Position numbers and translations under genes: made by a program. From Sipunculus nudus (Eukaryota; Annelida; Sipuncula; Golfingiida; Sipunculidae): a stretch of DNA of 64,000 bases. Location: the NCBI GenBank assembly GCA_026874595.1, contig CM049316.1:12762839-12826838 (forward strand), given 5' to 3'. Below, piece by piece: positions 37,501 to 47,750 of this stretch (positions are counted from its first letter, which is position 1; every line of letters begins with the position of its first letter). Under the pieces are notes generated by a model, which saw only the letters and a list, made by a program, of their open reading frames with translations, had not been told where the DNA came from and ran no database searches.

Positions 37501-39621
37501 TGAGTTTAATTTTTATTGATAAGTATACGGACAATTATATTTTATTAGTTACCTTTGCATAAGTAAGGTTTTGGAGCTGATAATTGTTGGTCAGGCAACC
37601 CCATGAAGTCACGCCGATTATCACTGGATCGACCGGATAACCGTCCGCCGCGGCGTATTCATGCGCGGCCTTACCGACCTGTCTTGTTATCCCTCTGTGG
37701 GTACCACCAGTGATAATCCAAGCACCTGCAGCATTTGACAGTCTTAATACGGTCCGTAGACAAGCATTTTAAGCTATATTAGACAAACTGTCCGAAACAA
37801 GTGGAACTAATACAGTGAAAGTTACTAACACAATAGTTATCTGAACATGAACACCCACAAAATACACGTTTGATATGTCGCACTTATTGTTAGGATGATA
37901 AAATATGAAAAATCTGTTATAAGGTAAATATTTTTGACTTGAAAATGAAATTTCGTCCATCGCTATCCCCTGTTTCTGTTTACCACACGGCTGTACAGAT
38001 TTCATTGTACATATTGCGAGATGATGCACGAACAAAAGCAGTAGTTATATTACAGCATTTACTTGATATTACGTCACATGGTAATACTACCAAGTCTGTG
38101 ATATGACCACCCATTCACAAACGTTGATTTTTTCCACCCTTTTCGACATCTATTCATGAATAAAGAATGAGGCAATTGAACCAATCAAATAGCAAGCGTA
38201 CACTCATTTTACGCGGGAGTCTGCATGGTGCAATGTTTTATCCAACCCTTTACATTGTCGGGAAGGCATCGAGAATCGAAACAATTAAATCAGCCTGTCC
38301 CATTTCTGGTAACGTGTTCTTGTTCAAACAGTGTTTAAACAGCACATTGCTTACATTATGTTGTTTGGTTTTGATTTCTAGTTGTGATTTCGACCGAAGA
38401 CCTTGCAGTTTTGTTCATTATTCATAAAATAGATGTCAGAGAGCGTTGCTGAATCAAGGTATGTGAACGCGTGGTCATGTGACAGACTTGGTAGTATGAA
38501 GATGATTACGTCAAGTGCTAATATTTCACATGTTGCGGGTGTTCTTCCATTTTATGTAGGTGTATGTATGGGCATACCGTACCTGTGCTTATAGCAGCTT
38601 TGACCAGCCCTCGTCTGAAGTCCCTCTTGGTTTCCCGTCCCACATGTTTCTGCTTGTCAGAGCCCTCTATCAGTGAGATCAAGAACGTGGGTTTCCTTAG
38701 CCGCCATTTTGAACTCAGTAATTCCAGTACTTTTTCTAATGACGAATCTTCCTCAAGTCGAACGTACTTTTTTAAAGCAAGAGGTATGATTTATAATTTG
38801 AATAAATATAATGATGTATATCTGTTTTCATTTCATGATAATGCTGTGAGAGCTGGTATGTGTACAATGAATAGAAAAACAAATTTTTTTTTCACATTTT
38901 GTATAAAAAATCTTATTTCAATGTATATATGCGGATAGCCTCCAAATATGTACATGTTGATATGATAAGAATTAAAACGTCAGTAAATTTAACCAGCCCG
39001 CCTATTAGCATTTAATTTCAAATGACAAATACCTTCAACTAAATACATTTAAAAGGTATATATCGAAATATACATGAAAAGTAACCCGTAATCTTACTAC
39101 ATGTACATATTTGTGAAGAAACGCATATGGCAAGTTACACGTATTGCCATGTTAGTCACATTTAAACATTTTATAATTAACTGCGAAATCCTAAAATTCT
39201 GAAATAGGATTTTTTTCATCATAGAGTGTTTAGTGTGGTTTTACAGCACATTGAAAACACGTGTGGTTGAATGAATGAATGAATTAAAAAATGAATGTAG
39301 GAATGAATAAAAGAAAGAATGAATGAATGAATCAATCAATGAATGAATGAATCAATGAATGAATGAATGAATCAATCAATCAATCAATCAATATTATATT
39401 ACTTTGGCTAAAAATGGACTGCCAGTCGAAAAACGTATCACGCCGTAGGCGTCCGTCGCTTCTAAAACGGAGGCGACTGACAATGACTCGGGTTCAGCTA
39501 AAGTGTCCGCCATGTCCTCTTTCTGAATCCTTGGATCCTGATACAGTCCGCCGCCGTCATGGCCACTTTGACTAATACCGGGAAATGCAAAATGGCAATT
39601 AACGTTATACAAGTGACCCAT
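20870..39621 (-). CDS. TRPM-like cation channel gene B (complete, 22 exons)
   Basis: Exons in transcript order are 39403-39621, 38583-38766, 37553-37725, 37223-37379, 36727-36842, 36283-36323, 35033-35130, 34742-34839, 33678-33794, 32919-32975, 32263-32417, 30670-30751, 29993-30093, 29259-29484, 28761-28871, 28350-28490, 27650-27778, 22881-23138, 22213-22387, 21754-21889, 21270-21448 and 20870-20976. They sum to 3,060 bases, 1,019 residues plus TAA. Residues 60-280 are the SLOG/LSDAT-type N-terminal region (GAWIITGGTHRG, THFLLVDNGSCDHHGAEV). Residues 284-690 are the family's helical repeats. S1-S2 lie in exon 17, S3-S4 in exon 18, S5 and pore in exon 19, S6 in exon 20, and the TRP helix (VWHTQRYHVIRDYYHRPVLPPP) in exon 21. 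The family forms tetrameric, usually Ca2+-permeable or Mg2+-permeable cation channels. The C-terminus stops about 60 residues after the TRP helix: no kinase, NUDT9-H domain or long coiled coil. The exon 9 donor is uncertain. A Gypsy element lies antisense in intron 17. Confidence 0.88.
22213..27778 (-). CDS. gene B exons 17-19: S1-S5 and pore
   Basis: Exon 17 (27650-27778) encodes LFLVGFLLLFSIKLCCFF (end of S1) and LDCLLLVWVFTLICQEIHE (S2). Exon 18 (22881-23138) encodes DYISDVWNMMDVGSNVLFLV (S3) and CTLYFVRLIDIFSVIKDIG (S4 and linker). Exon 19 (22213-22387) encodes LSAYALVLLVFVLGFGVVSQ (S5) and a pore helix and filter region, LLRDILQRPYFQIFGDHDLD. The filter-like part GDHDLDEIE is unusually acidic compared with the FGxxP or YGExxAxxID patterns of named TRPM subfamilies. 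All junctions are in phase 0 up to exon 19, which ends in phase 1. Confidence 0.88.
23160..23319. repeat. left half of a dispersed repeat split by the Gypsy insertion
   Basis: GGTGGCGCCAGTATTTTTCC and CAGTCATGATCAATATTCAA belong to the repeat seen at 4,270-4,990. The phrase continues across the insertion at 27,406 (GTGGCAATCCATGCAATAAT) to GGACGGCCGG and CAGTCAGCTGAGC near 27,590. Read without the LTR element the repeat is continuous. Confidence 0.75.
23320..23509 (+). repeat. 5' LTR of the Gypsy-type element
   Basis: It begins TGTTATGTATTAATAATAG and ends in ACAAACATAACG, where the 3' LTR has CA. The sequence TTGGCGAAGAGGAC follows directly and is where the primer binding site should be. 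I did not assign the tRNA. Confidence 0.9.
23709..24472 (+). pseudogene. gag of the Gypsy-type element (frameshifted)
   Basis: The ATG at 23709 starts MAHLNLPPFSVEPQS, a typical capsid N-terminus with WLRRFDNYLVAKN. The frame breaks near 23,830 and continues in others to 24,472. The nucleocapsid end has a zinc knuckle CYHCGNLNHFEKVC (C-x2-C-x4-H-x4-C, about 24,374-24,415), preceded by a partial C-x2-C (CRNCGG). It would package the element RNA if intact. Confidence 0.8.
24473..25386 (+). pseudogene. protease fragment fused to RT thumb and RNase H (RT core deleted)
   Basis: A DTGAAASVF aspartic-protease active site lies at 24,639-24,665. Within about 60 bases the sequence jumps to the region after the RT palm (ITDAPAPTCITELQSYVGVL), so the YxDD-bearing core is gone; roughly a kilobase is missing relative to complete relatives. 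RNase H follows, with TCDASPYGIGALI and YSQLEKEALSIVFG. A two-base excess in a short AT run near 25,163-25,175 shifts the frame just before the DHKPL motif, which is readable in the next frame. Confidence 0.85.
25392..26727 (+). pseudogene. integrase and pol C-terminus of the Gypsy-type element
   Basis: The zinc-binding N-terminus (H-x3-H in PHNLHLG, CSQC) is followed by the DDE core: LDYAGP, IVSDNGPCF and SNGLAERAVE. The frame breaks near 26,145 and continues at 26,174-26,497 (CPSELLMNRRPR, GNTVLARSYSG). A basic tail RRSDRLRKTPQRLDL ends at 26,727. From 26,728 to 27,214 there is A/T-rich non-coding sequence, including (TTATC)n at about 27,057-27,085. Confidence 0.85.
27215..27405 (+). repeat. 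3' LTR of the Gypsy-type element
   Basis: It begins TGTTATGTATTAACAATAG and ends TTACACAAACATAACA, followed by the duplicated ATTC. It differs from the 5' LTR by T/C, C/T and C/T changes, one extra T and the final A. Confidence 0.9.
28533..28590. repeat. (GA)n microsatellite in gene B intron 15
   Basis: About 58 bases of GA repeat with one interruption lie between exons 15 and 16, 43 bases upstream of exon 16 in transcript sense. Confidence 0.9.
31192..31847 (+). mobile_element. possible solo LTR in gene B intron 11
   Basis: The segment starts and ends with TGTTACA (TG...CA borders). It contains a strong TATA box (GTATATAAAGGGC at 31,401-31,413) and an AATAAA signal at 31,765-31,770, the layout of an LTR of about 655 bp. 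No flanking target duplication was evident and no second copy is in the window, so this is tentative. The open frames at 31,372-31,801 show no homology that I recognise. Confidence 0.4.
35419..35739. mobile_element. AGGCCAAAA-type inverted-repeat element, copy 1 (gene B intron 6)
   Basis: The ends are AGGCCAAAAA and its complement, each followed by a second inverted block (TGGTTCTCAGGCAC / GTGCCTGAGAACCA). The length is about 320 bp. The interior has CCGCCCGCGTCAATTTTA and TTCAAGAAGATAAAA. It matches copy 2 at 52,011-52,325 throughout, and no coding frame exists. Such small inverted-repeat elements are non-autonomous DNA transposons; the superfamily is unassigned. Confidence 0.75.
37223..39621 (-). 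CDS. gene B exons 1-4: N-terminal ligand-type SLOG/LSDAT region
   Basis: Exon 1 gives GVIRFSTGSPFLAK. Exon 2 gives YVRLEEDSSLEKVLELLSSK and KPTFLISLIEGSD, ending in RGLVKAAISTG. Exon 3 gives GAWIITGGTHRGITRQVG and DPVIIGVTSWG. Exon 4 gives HTHFLLVDNGSCDHHGAEVN. Phases run 0, 1, 0, 1. The order and spacing match the TRPM homology region (family pattern LISVxGG, GAWIxTGG, IGIAPWG, HFILVDNG). The ATG at 39621 follows an in-frame TGA 15 bases upstream, as in gene A. Confidence 0.9.
39268..39392. repeat. (TGAA)n / (ATCA)n microsatellite
   Basis: Tetranucleotide runs of GAATGAAT and ATCAATCA lie immediately downstream of exon 1 of gene B, 11 bases from the donor. Gene A has a shorter, more degenerate version at 3,666-3,725. 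Confidence 0.85.
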
Positions 39622-39919
39622 GGGCGATAACGCTCAGCTGACCAATAGGAGTGTGCTGCCAGCATGAACAAACTGAAGAGCCTGGTGCATATGGGCTAGC
39701 AGAATATATGATAATCATTATATTTTTTTGTGATATATATATATACTTGAAGCTTCAGCCACCAAACCAGGACAACAGTCTTTGTTGTTGGTCATTTTGC
39801 TTTTTGGGCTTTGGAGGTTTTTATGAAATGTTCTTAAAAGCCTGAAAGACTTGAGCGTTAAGCACTTAAATGAAGCATGCAACAAAAACAGTCGACACAT
39901 CCAAACTGAGGATGTGTTG

Positions 39920-40690
39920 GGTTGTTCTGACGAAGCCAAAGGGCAGCTAGAATGAAATTGGACTCATGCACAGATAGGTACTCCCTAAATACAATTAATC
40001 ATAACCTGAAAGTATGAAATGGCTAAGTAGGTCACAGGCAAAATAAACAAGGTGTCAGGACACTAGATAAAGCTCCGGCTGAGAAACTGATACCACTGCT
40101 GTCATTTGACGGGCTCAGAAATAGAAGAAGAAATACATGAAAATTGAAACAATACAGATTGCGCCACCAATTTTCACAAACTGATAAAACTAGTCATGAT
40201 CAATAAAGATACAAGGTTTCAGAACACTAGATTAAATCACAGCTAAGAAACTGGCATGATTGCTGTCAGTTGACAGTCTCAAAAGTAGAGGGAAAAATGC
40301 GGGGAAAATAAGAAAAAAAGAAAGGTGGCGCCATCAGTCTTCATGAAATGATTAACCTAGTCATGATCAACATTCATGCAAGGTTTCAAGGCAATCCATG
40401 CATTAATTATTGAGATATTGGAGCTTTTGTAAAAAAATTTACTGGAAAAGGAATTATTTATGGGGGTTTTAAACAAGCGCCATAACTCAGAGAATATAAG
40501 TCGCAGTGACCTATTTTTTAATTTCGCAGTGGATTTTCCATGGAACTTTAAGGATGTCAAGTTAGAAGTTTCTACGTCTAACAGTTACGATTTGTGCCCT
40601 GCCAACTGACGGACAGCCGAACGGCCGGACGACGGACAAAGACCCATCACTATAGCTCAGATGACTTTTAGTCAGGTGAGATATAAATTG
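39920..40690. repeat. dispersed repeat, copy B
   Basis: This is the duplicated partner of 4,270-4,990, with TGGCGCCATCAG, CATGATCAACATTCATGC, CGATTTGTGCCCTGCC and GGACAAAGACCCATCAC in the same order. Confidence 0.75.
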
Positions 40691-42494
40691 ATTCTTAAAA
40701 TTTGTTTAAATCTTTTTTTTTAACATGTATACACATGGGTGTCAGAGGGACTGTAAAAATATAATAATACGTCATATTATCATAATAATAACATCGTACT
40801 AACTGGTACTAAACAATATATTTCAGCAAAAATAAATATCCCGAAAGTAATTTCTTTGTTTTCCTTCATCCACTAAGACTACTGCCTACTTCTACTATGG
40901 TTCACATAGAATCAACCGCGCCTACACTCCAACTAATGCTTTCGGACCTTCCACCACTATTGCTACGACTAATATAATTATTGGTCCCTCCGATTTCCGA
41001 GATCTGAGGTCCTTTTCAGGTTGCCCCCTTCAAAATGTCGTATCCGCCCCTGTACTAGTATTACAACTACTTATTCTATAATGAATGACATTATCTAATA
41101 CTGCTGCACTAAAACTATACTATTACCGCTACTACCATAACGTCGTCCACCAAAGTCAGTTTATATCATGTTCCAAAAGGCTTTCCGGAACTCGCTACTC
41201 TAAAATTAAATGGAGTTATACTTCAGTATACTGACGAGCTGGCTGTCAGTCTTTCGTCGGTACCCTCATGATGTACATTCCAGCACCGGAAGTTACCTCT
41301 GATCCATTCTACTTCCTGTAACAAACATGAACAATTTCAGACCCAGCTTTTGTCATTGCGTCTGAGAGAGAGAAAAAAAATCTTATAAGCCATTAAATCG
41401 CATTATTCGGGTTTAGAATTGTGTGTAAATAATACGATATCAGTTTATTTAATTATGAAAATTCCAAGGGGGATTATATTTCATACACATTGTATCTCAT
41501 TGAAATATTATTTTTCCCCCAGGATTCATCATTCATATACACGTGGTTATGAATATGTATCTCCTCTACCGATGGCCAATAAGAACTGTACATGTATATT
41601 AACACTGTATTCTGGCCTGAATAAACCTTTTTCCTTACAGGGGCTTAAGAAGAGATATGGCACAAAAAATCTTCTCTCTCCTCTTTCGGGACAGCAGAAA
41701 AGAAAAAAGAAAGAAAACAAAAACATATCTGATGAGGAAGACTTATACTTATATACCTATATATACTTATATACATATACATAAACACATATTAGAAAAC
41801 TTGTCCTGTGCACGCATATACTTCCCATATACACACGTTATGTATAGCCTATACTATCAAATTACGCACTAACAAGCGGAGAATTAGCCTCTCCTGCAAG
41901 GCGGTCATTATGAGTCACATTAATCTGAGAATCAAGACAAAAAAAAAACCACACGCTGAAACCGGCCTGAGGTCATGGATAAGGGTCTAATAAGTGTTGA
42001 CTAAATCAACATACCACGCGAGGGAATGACAGCAGGAAGAGCACTTTATTAATTGATTTGTTAACTGTCTTTGTCCTTTAACTAGTAAACAAGGTTTCTC
42101 ATATGAAGTTATACCCCTGCAATGGTCTATTCATCATCTCACAAAGTATAAACTGAAGCGTATAATGTTGTATTCCTTTTTGTTTCATTCGCTGTCACCT
42201 GGTAAATATGTAATCGCATGAGGAGTTTGCACTATAAAAGATGTTCCGACAATGCCTTTGCAAACAAACTTAAGTCCTTTGCGACATATAAATGCCTTTG
42301 CAAACAATCTTAGGTACATTCCGTCCTATTAAAGACCGTTTTACGTTATGCACTCATAAACACAGGTTAATGTAATGGTATATGACAACATATAATGTGT
42401 GCAATATCCCACACAAACACAGTCTTAACGTATTCACGCAGCATGTACAGGCTGACTGTATGAATACACATAATATTATATAATGAAGTCCCAC
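40691..42494. other. upstream region of TRPM gene B
   Basis: It aligns with 5,000-7,757 of copy A. The acceptor-like CTTTTTCCTTACAG at 41,627-41,640, followed by an open plus frame (GLKKRYGTKNLLSPLSG), has a counterpart in copy A but lies on the strand opposite the channel gene and has no start or partner. No firm gene is seen. Confidence 0.45.
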
Positions 42495-42593
42495 CTCATT
42501 TTTTCTCTCCTTGCTGCTGCTTGGCGCGGCCACTCCCCCGTAAACCAGCCTTGGTCGGTCCTCTATCAGACGAGTTGACTCCTCATCCTGCAT
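42495..42593 (-). CDS. possible first coding exon of TRPM gene B
   Basis: A 33-codon frame from ATG (MQDEESTRLIEDRPRLVYGG...) runs to GAG|gtgggac. It is the counterpart of 7758-7856 with two residue changes (I/V and G/E) and no change of length. TTTATTAG just upstream could be an acceptor, so a 5' untranslated exon may lie further out. Joining it to exon 1 of gene B is not solved: the phases do not fit at the TGA-limited ATG exon. The exon may feed an alternative N-terminus. Confidence 0.45.
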
Positions 42594-43470
42594 CTCTCTG
42601 CTAATAAATGAACCAGCTTACGGTCCTTACAAGCAAAAGTAAATAAATACGGTGTATGTGTTGCCTTCCCTCGATGTGTCTCAATACGGCTACACCGGGT
42701 TATTCAATGAAGCATATACCGGCAGCACGCAATAATGTATGCATTGTACCTTTTCGACCCACTTTACAAGACTGGTTCATATGTGGATATCTGCTATAAG
42801 TGTGTGATTCTTTGTAGGATTGTTTTGATTGTCTGCCCATACTCTGTACAGTTCAGCGAACATCGTGTAAAAAGATACACAAGAAAATCTGTTGATGTCC
42901 TACTTTGTAGACGTGCGGTCGCGGAATAGGACAAGTAACCATACCCGAGTAAAAATGAAGTGAATTTTTCTCCCATTTACTGAATAGTAAAATATTTGTT
43001 AGAACTGAAAAAACCCCAGCGCCACTGTGTTTACCATTATGACGTCACAATTGCTTCATTGGTATTTAGGCGTGCATGATGTTGTTAATTCTTGGCCACA
43101 GACGCCAATATTAATTTTGGTTCATGAATGTTGTGTTTGCATGGACGAAAAGCGAACTCTTAACAAAGGAACAAAGTAACGCTGAAACTGTAAAGAAATC
43201 TATGAAAGTCTGTCGAGTCCGTTAATACGCATTAGCTAATCTTAAGGACTTAGTAGACTCTTAGCTGTGTGTTTCATTTGGACTGGACTGATAGGTCTAC
43301 GCAGAGTATCCAGTATCCGTACTCTTAGGTTACGAGAAATTTTTAAACACAATAGAATACATATGAACGTACAAAACGAAGTGTAGTTCATTCTCCGGTT
43401 AAAACATCTCATTCCTGCACCTCCCCGCCTTTAATTGGCTGTCGTAAAAAATACCCGATAGGGGTAAAAG
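42594..43470. other. spacer between the TRPM upstream region and the minisatellite
   Basis: It aligns with 7,857-8,414, 9,738-9,830 and 15,370-15,440 of copy A, once the transposons of copy A are removed. It contains the empty site of hAT-like element 1 at about 43,170-43,182. No gene is recognised. Confidence 0.6.
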
Positions 43471-46400
43471 CTTTGCTGTTGGCAGCTATCTGCACTGGCT
43501 GGCTGGAGCTCTCGTGTAGCAGGCAGGACTACCGAGGTTTTGCTGATGGCAGCTATCTACACTGGCTGGCTGGAGACCTCGGGTAGCAGTCAGGAATACC
43601 GAGGCTTTGCTGTTGGCAGCTATCTGCACTGGCTGGCTGGAGCTCTCGTGTAGCAGGCAGGACTACCGAGGTTTTGCTGATGGCAGCTATCTACACTGGC
43701 TGGCTGGAGACCTCGGGTAGCAGTCAGGAATATCGAGGCTTTGCTGTTGGCAGCTATCTGCACTGGCTGGCTGGTGACCTCGGGTAGCAGGCAGGACTAC
43801 CAAGGTTTTGCTGATGGCAGCTAACTGCTCGGGATGGCTGGAAACGCCAGGTAGCGGGCAGGACTACCGAGGCTTTACTGATGGCGGCTATATGCACTGG
43901 CTGGCTGGAGACCCCAGGTAGCAGGCGGGACTACCGAGGTTTTGCTGATGGCAGCTATCTGCATTGGCTGGCTGGAGACCCTTGGTAGCAGGCAGGACTA
44001 CCGAGGTTTTGCTGTTGGGCGCTATCTGCATTGGCTGGCTGGAGCTCTCGTGTAGCAGGCAGGACTTCCGAGGTTTTGCTGATGGCAGCTATCTGCATTG
44101 GCTGGCTGGAGCTCTCGTGTAGCAGGCAGGACTTCCGAGGTTTTGCTGAAGGCAGCTATCTGCAATGACTGGCTGGAGACCTCGGGTAGCAGGCAGGACT
44201 ACCGAGGTTTTGCTGATGGCAGATAACTGCACTGGCTGGCTGTAGACCTCGGATAGCAGGAGGGAATACCGAGGCTTTGCTGTTGGCAGCTATCTACACT
44301 TGCTGGCTGGAGGTCTCGTGTAGCAGGCAGGACTACCGAGGTTTTGCTGATGGCAGCTATCTGCATTGGCTGGCTGGAGCTCTCGTGTAGCAGGCAGGAC
44401 TTCCGAGGTTTTGCTGAAGGCAGCTATCTGCAATGACTGGCTGGAGACCACGGGTAGCAGGCAGGACTACCGAGGTTTTGCTGATGGCAGATAACTGCAC
44501 TGGCTGGCTGTAGACCTCGGATAGCAGGAGGGAATACCGAGGCTTTGCTGTTGGCAGCTATCTACACTTGCTGGCTGGAGCTCTCGTGTAGCAGGCAGGA
44601 TTTCCGAGGTTTTGCTGAAGGCAGCTATCTGCAACGACTGGCTGGAGACCACGGGTAGCAGGCAGGACTACCGAGGTTTTGCTGATGGCGGCTATATGCA
44701 CTGGCTGGCTGGAGACCCCAGGTAGCAGGCGGGACTACCGAGGTTTTGCTGATGGCAGCTATCTGCATTGGCTGGCTTGAGACCCTTGGTAGCAGGCAGG
44801 ACTACCGAGGTTTTGCTGTTGGGCGCTATCTGCATTGGCTGGCTGGAGCTCTCGTGTAGCAGGCAGGACTTCCGAGGTTTTGCTGATGGCAGCTATCTGC
44901 ATTGGCTGGCTGGAGCTCTCGTGTAGCAGGCAGGACTTCCGAGGTTTTGCTGAAGGCAGCTATCTGCAATGACTGGCTGGAGACCTCGGGTAGCAGGCAG
45001 GACTACCGAGGTTTTGCTGATGGCAGATAACTGCACTGGCTGGCTGTAGACCTCGGATAGCAGGAGGGAATACCGAGGCTTTGCTGTTGGCAGCTATCTA
45101 CACTTGCTGGCTGGAGCTCTCGTGTAGCAGGCAGGACTACCGAGGTTATGCTGATGGCAGCTATCTGCATTGGCTGGCCGGAGCTCTCGTGTAGCAGGCA
45201 GGACTTCCCAGGTTTTGCTGAAGGCAGCTATCTGCAATGACTGGCTGGTGACCTCGGGTAGCAGGCAGGACTACCAAGGTTTTGCTGATGGCAGCTAACT
45301 GCTCGGGGTGGCTGGAAACCCCAGGTAGCGGGCAGGACTACCGAGGCTTTACTGATGGCAGCTATCTGCATTGGCTGGCTGGAGACCCTTGGTAGCAGGC
45401 AGGACTACCGAGGTTTGGCTGTTGGGCGCTATCTGCATTGGCTGGCTGGAGACCCTTGGTAGCAGGCAGGACTACCGAGGTTTTGCTGTTGGGCGCTATC
45501 TGCATTGGCTGGCTGGAGCTCTCGTGTAGCAGGCAGGACTTCCGAGGTTTTGCTGAAAGCAGCTATCTGCAATGACTGGCTGGAGACCTCGGGTAGCAGG
45601 CAGGACTACCGAGGTTTTGCTGATGGCAGATAACTGCACTGGCTGGCTGTAGACCTCGGATAGCAGGAGGGAATACCGAGGCTTTGCTGTTGGCAGCTAT
45701 CTACACTTGCTGGCTGGAGGTCTCGTGTAGCAGGCAGGACTACCGAGGTTTTGCTGATGGCAGCTATCTGCATTGGCTGGCTGGAGCTCTCGTGTAGCAG
45801 GCAGGACTTCCGAGGTTTTGCTGAAGGCAGCTATCTGCAATGACTGGCTGGAGACCTCGGGTAGCAGGCAGGACTACCGAGGTTTTGCTGATGGCAGATA
45901 ACGTCACTGGCTGGCTGTAGACCTCGGATAGCAGGAGGGAATACCGAGGCTTTGCTGTTGGCAGCTATCTACACTGGCTGGTTGGAGACCTCGGGTAGCA
46001 GGCAGGACTACCGAGGCTTTGCTGTTGGCAGCTATCGGCACTCGCTGGTTGGAGACCTCGAATAGCAGGCAGAAATACCGATGCTTTGCTGATGGCAGCT
46101 GACTGCACTGGTTGGCTGGAGCCCTCGATTAACAGGCAGAAATACCGATGCTTTGCTGATGGCAGCTGCCTGCACTGGCTGGCTGGAGATCTCGGATAGT
46201 AGGCAGGACTACTGAGGTTTTGCTTATGGCAGCTGACTGCACTGACTGACTGGAGACCTCGGGTAGCAGTCAGGAATACCGATGCTTTGCTGTTGGCAGC
46301 TATCTACACTTGCTGGCTGGAGACCTCGAATAGCAGGAAGGACGACCGAGGCTTTGCTCTTGGCAGCTATCTACACTTGCTGGCTGGAGCTCTCGTGTAG

Positions 46401-47060
46401 CAGGCAGAACCACCGAGGTTTTGCTGATGGCAGCCATCTGCACTGGCTTGCTGGAGACCTCGGATAGCAGGCAGGACTACCGAGGCTTTGCTGTTCGCAG
46501 CTATCTACACTGGCTGGCTGGAGACCTCGAGTAGCAGTCAGGAATACCGAGGATTTGCTGTTAGCAGCTATCTGCACTGGCTGGCTGGTGACCTCGGGTT
46601 GCAAGCAGGATTATCGAGGTTTTGCTGATGGCAGCTAACTGCACTGGTTGGCTGGGGACCGCAGGTAGCAGGCAGGACTACCGAGGCTTTGCTGATGGCA
46701 GCTGACTGCACTGGCTAGCTGGAGACCTCGAATAGCAGGCAGAAATACCGATGCTTTGCTGTTGACAGCTAACTGCACTGCCTGACTGGAGACCTCGGAT
46801 AGCAGGCAGGACTACCGAGGTTTTGCTGATGGCAGCTGATTGCACTGGCTGGCTAGAGAACTCGAATAGCAGGCAAGACTACTGAGGCTTTGCTGTTGAC
46901 AGCTAACTGCACTGCCTGACTGGAGACCTCGGATAGCAGGCAGGACTACCGAGGCTTTGCTATTGGCAGCTATCTACATTGGCTGGCTGGAGACCTCGTG
47001 TAGCAGACAGGACTACCGAGGCTTTGCTGATGGCAGCTATCTGCACCTGCTGGCCGGTCA
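43471..47060. repeat. 67-bp minisatellite, about 53 units, with higher-order structure
   Basis: The unit reads CTTTGCTGATGGCAGCTATC, TGCACTGGCTGGCTGGAGAC, CTCGGGTAGCAGGCAGGACT, ACCGAGG. Period 67 was checked at 43,471, 43,538, 43,605 and 43,672. Variant units recur as blocks: the variant CAGATAACTGCACTGGCTGG appears near 44,220, 44,489, 45,024 and 45,625, and again with one change at 45,894. These spacings are near 4, 8, 9 and 4 units. Because 67 is not a multiple of 3 the frame rotates each unit, so the open frames inside (up to 77 codons) are not evidence of protein. Copy A has a single unit at the same relative place. Confidence 0.95.
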
Positions 47061-47154
47061 TGGGAACTAGTGGATGTGTAAAAATGTAATAGAAAAAATT
47101 GATCTTCAACGCATGATAAAATGTCAAATTTATAGCCCTTTGCATACGAAAGTT

Positions 47155-47208
<54 letters not shown>

Positions 47209-47750
47209 GCCAAGAATCTTGTAAATTATTGTCTAATATAAAACCAAATCACTCCGTCACGGGCTCCTACTACGTCTACCTGAGGAAGGCCCGTTGACCA
47301 ATTATTAATAACCTACACGATACCCCTTATCAGTCTATCATTCATTGTCAACAAGTTCACCTGGGTACCGCTTGATTACAAGAGCAAGGTTCAGCAGTAA
47401 CTTCCCGGGTTACCAGATGATCGGTGGTGTGGCACACGCTGGCTCGTATACGGGTAAACTGTTTGTATTTACGTAAAGTTTCGAACATTTCTGTCGAGAA
47501 CATTATAATACCAGAACCTTTTAGACGCAGTCCGAAAACGAGCTCGATTACTATATTCTATTCAGCAGGAACAATTCACGTGAGGATTTCTTTAAAAACG
47601 GGTGACTGGAGACCGATTTTTGTCCATATATTTTCAGGGGACTTCCACGACTATGTTTATATGACAGCAGAGAGAGATTAACATTTTTTTCGTGAAATGT
47701 AGAACACGTCGTTTTACGGTAAAAAAATTTAATAATACTCTGAGAGCAGT
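47061..47750. other. 5' flank of gene C with (CT)n tract
   Basis: A CT run of about 50 bases lies at 47,157-47,207. The rest is unique sequence up to the ATG of gene C. No firm TATA box was seen, and the transcription start is not assigned. Confidence 0.5.

Noticed and set aside
43471-47060. Repeat array as a CRISPR or a tandem-repeat protein gene
   Set aside because: Units abut without spacers in a eukaryotic genome, and the 67-base period rotates the frame at every unit, so neither reading holds.
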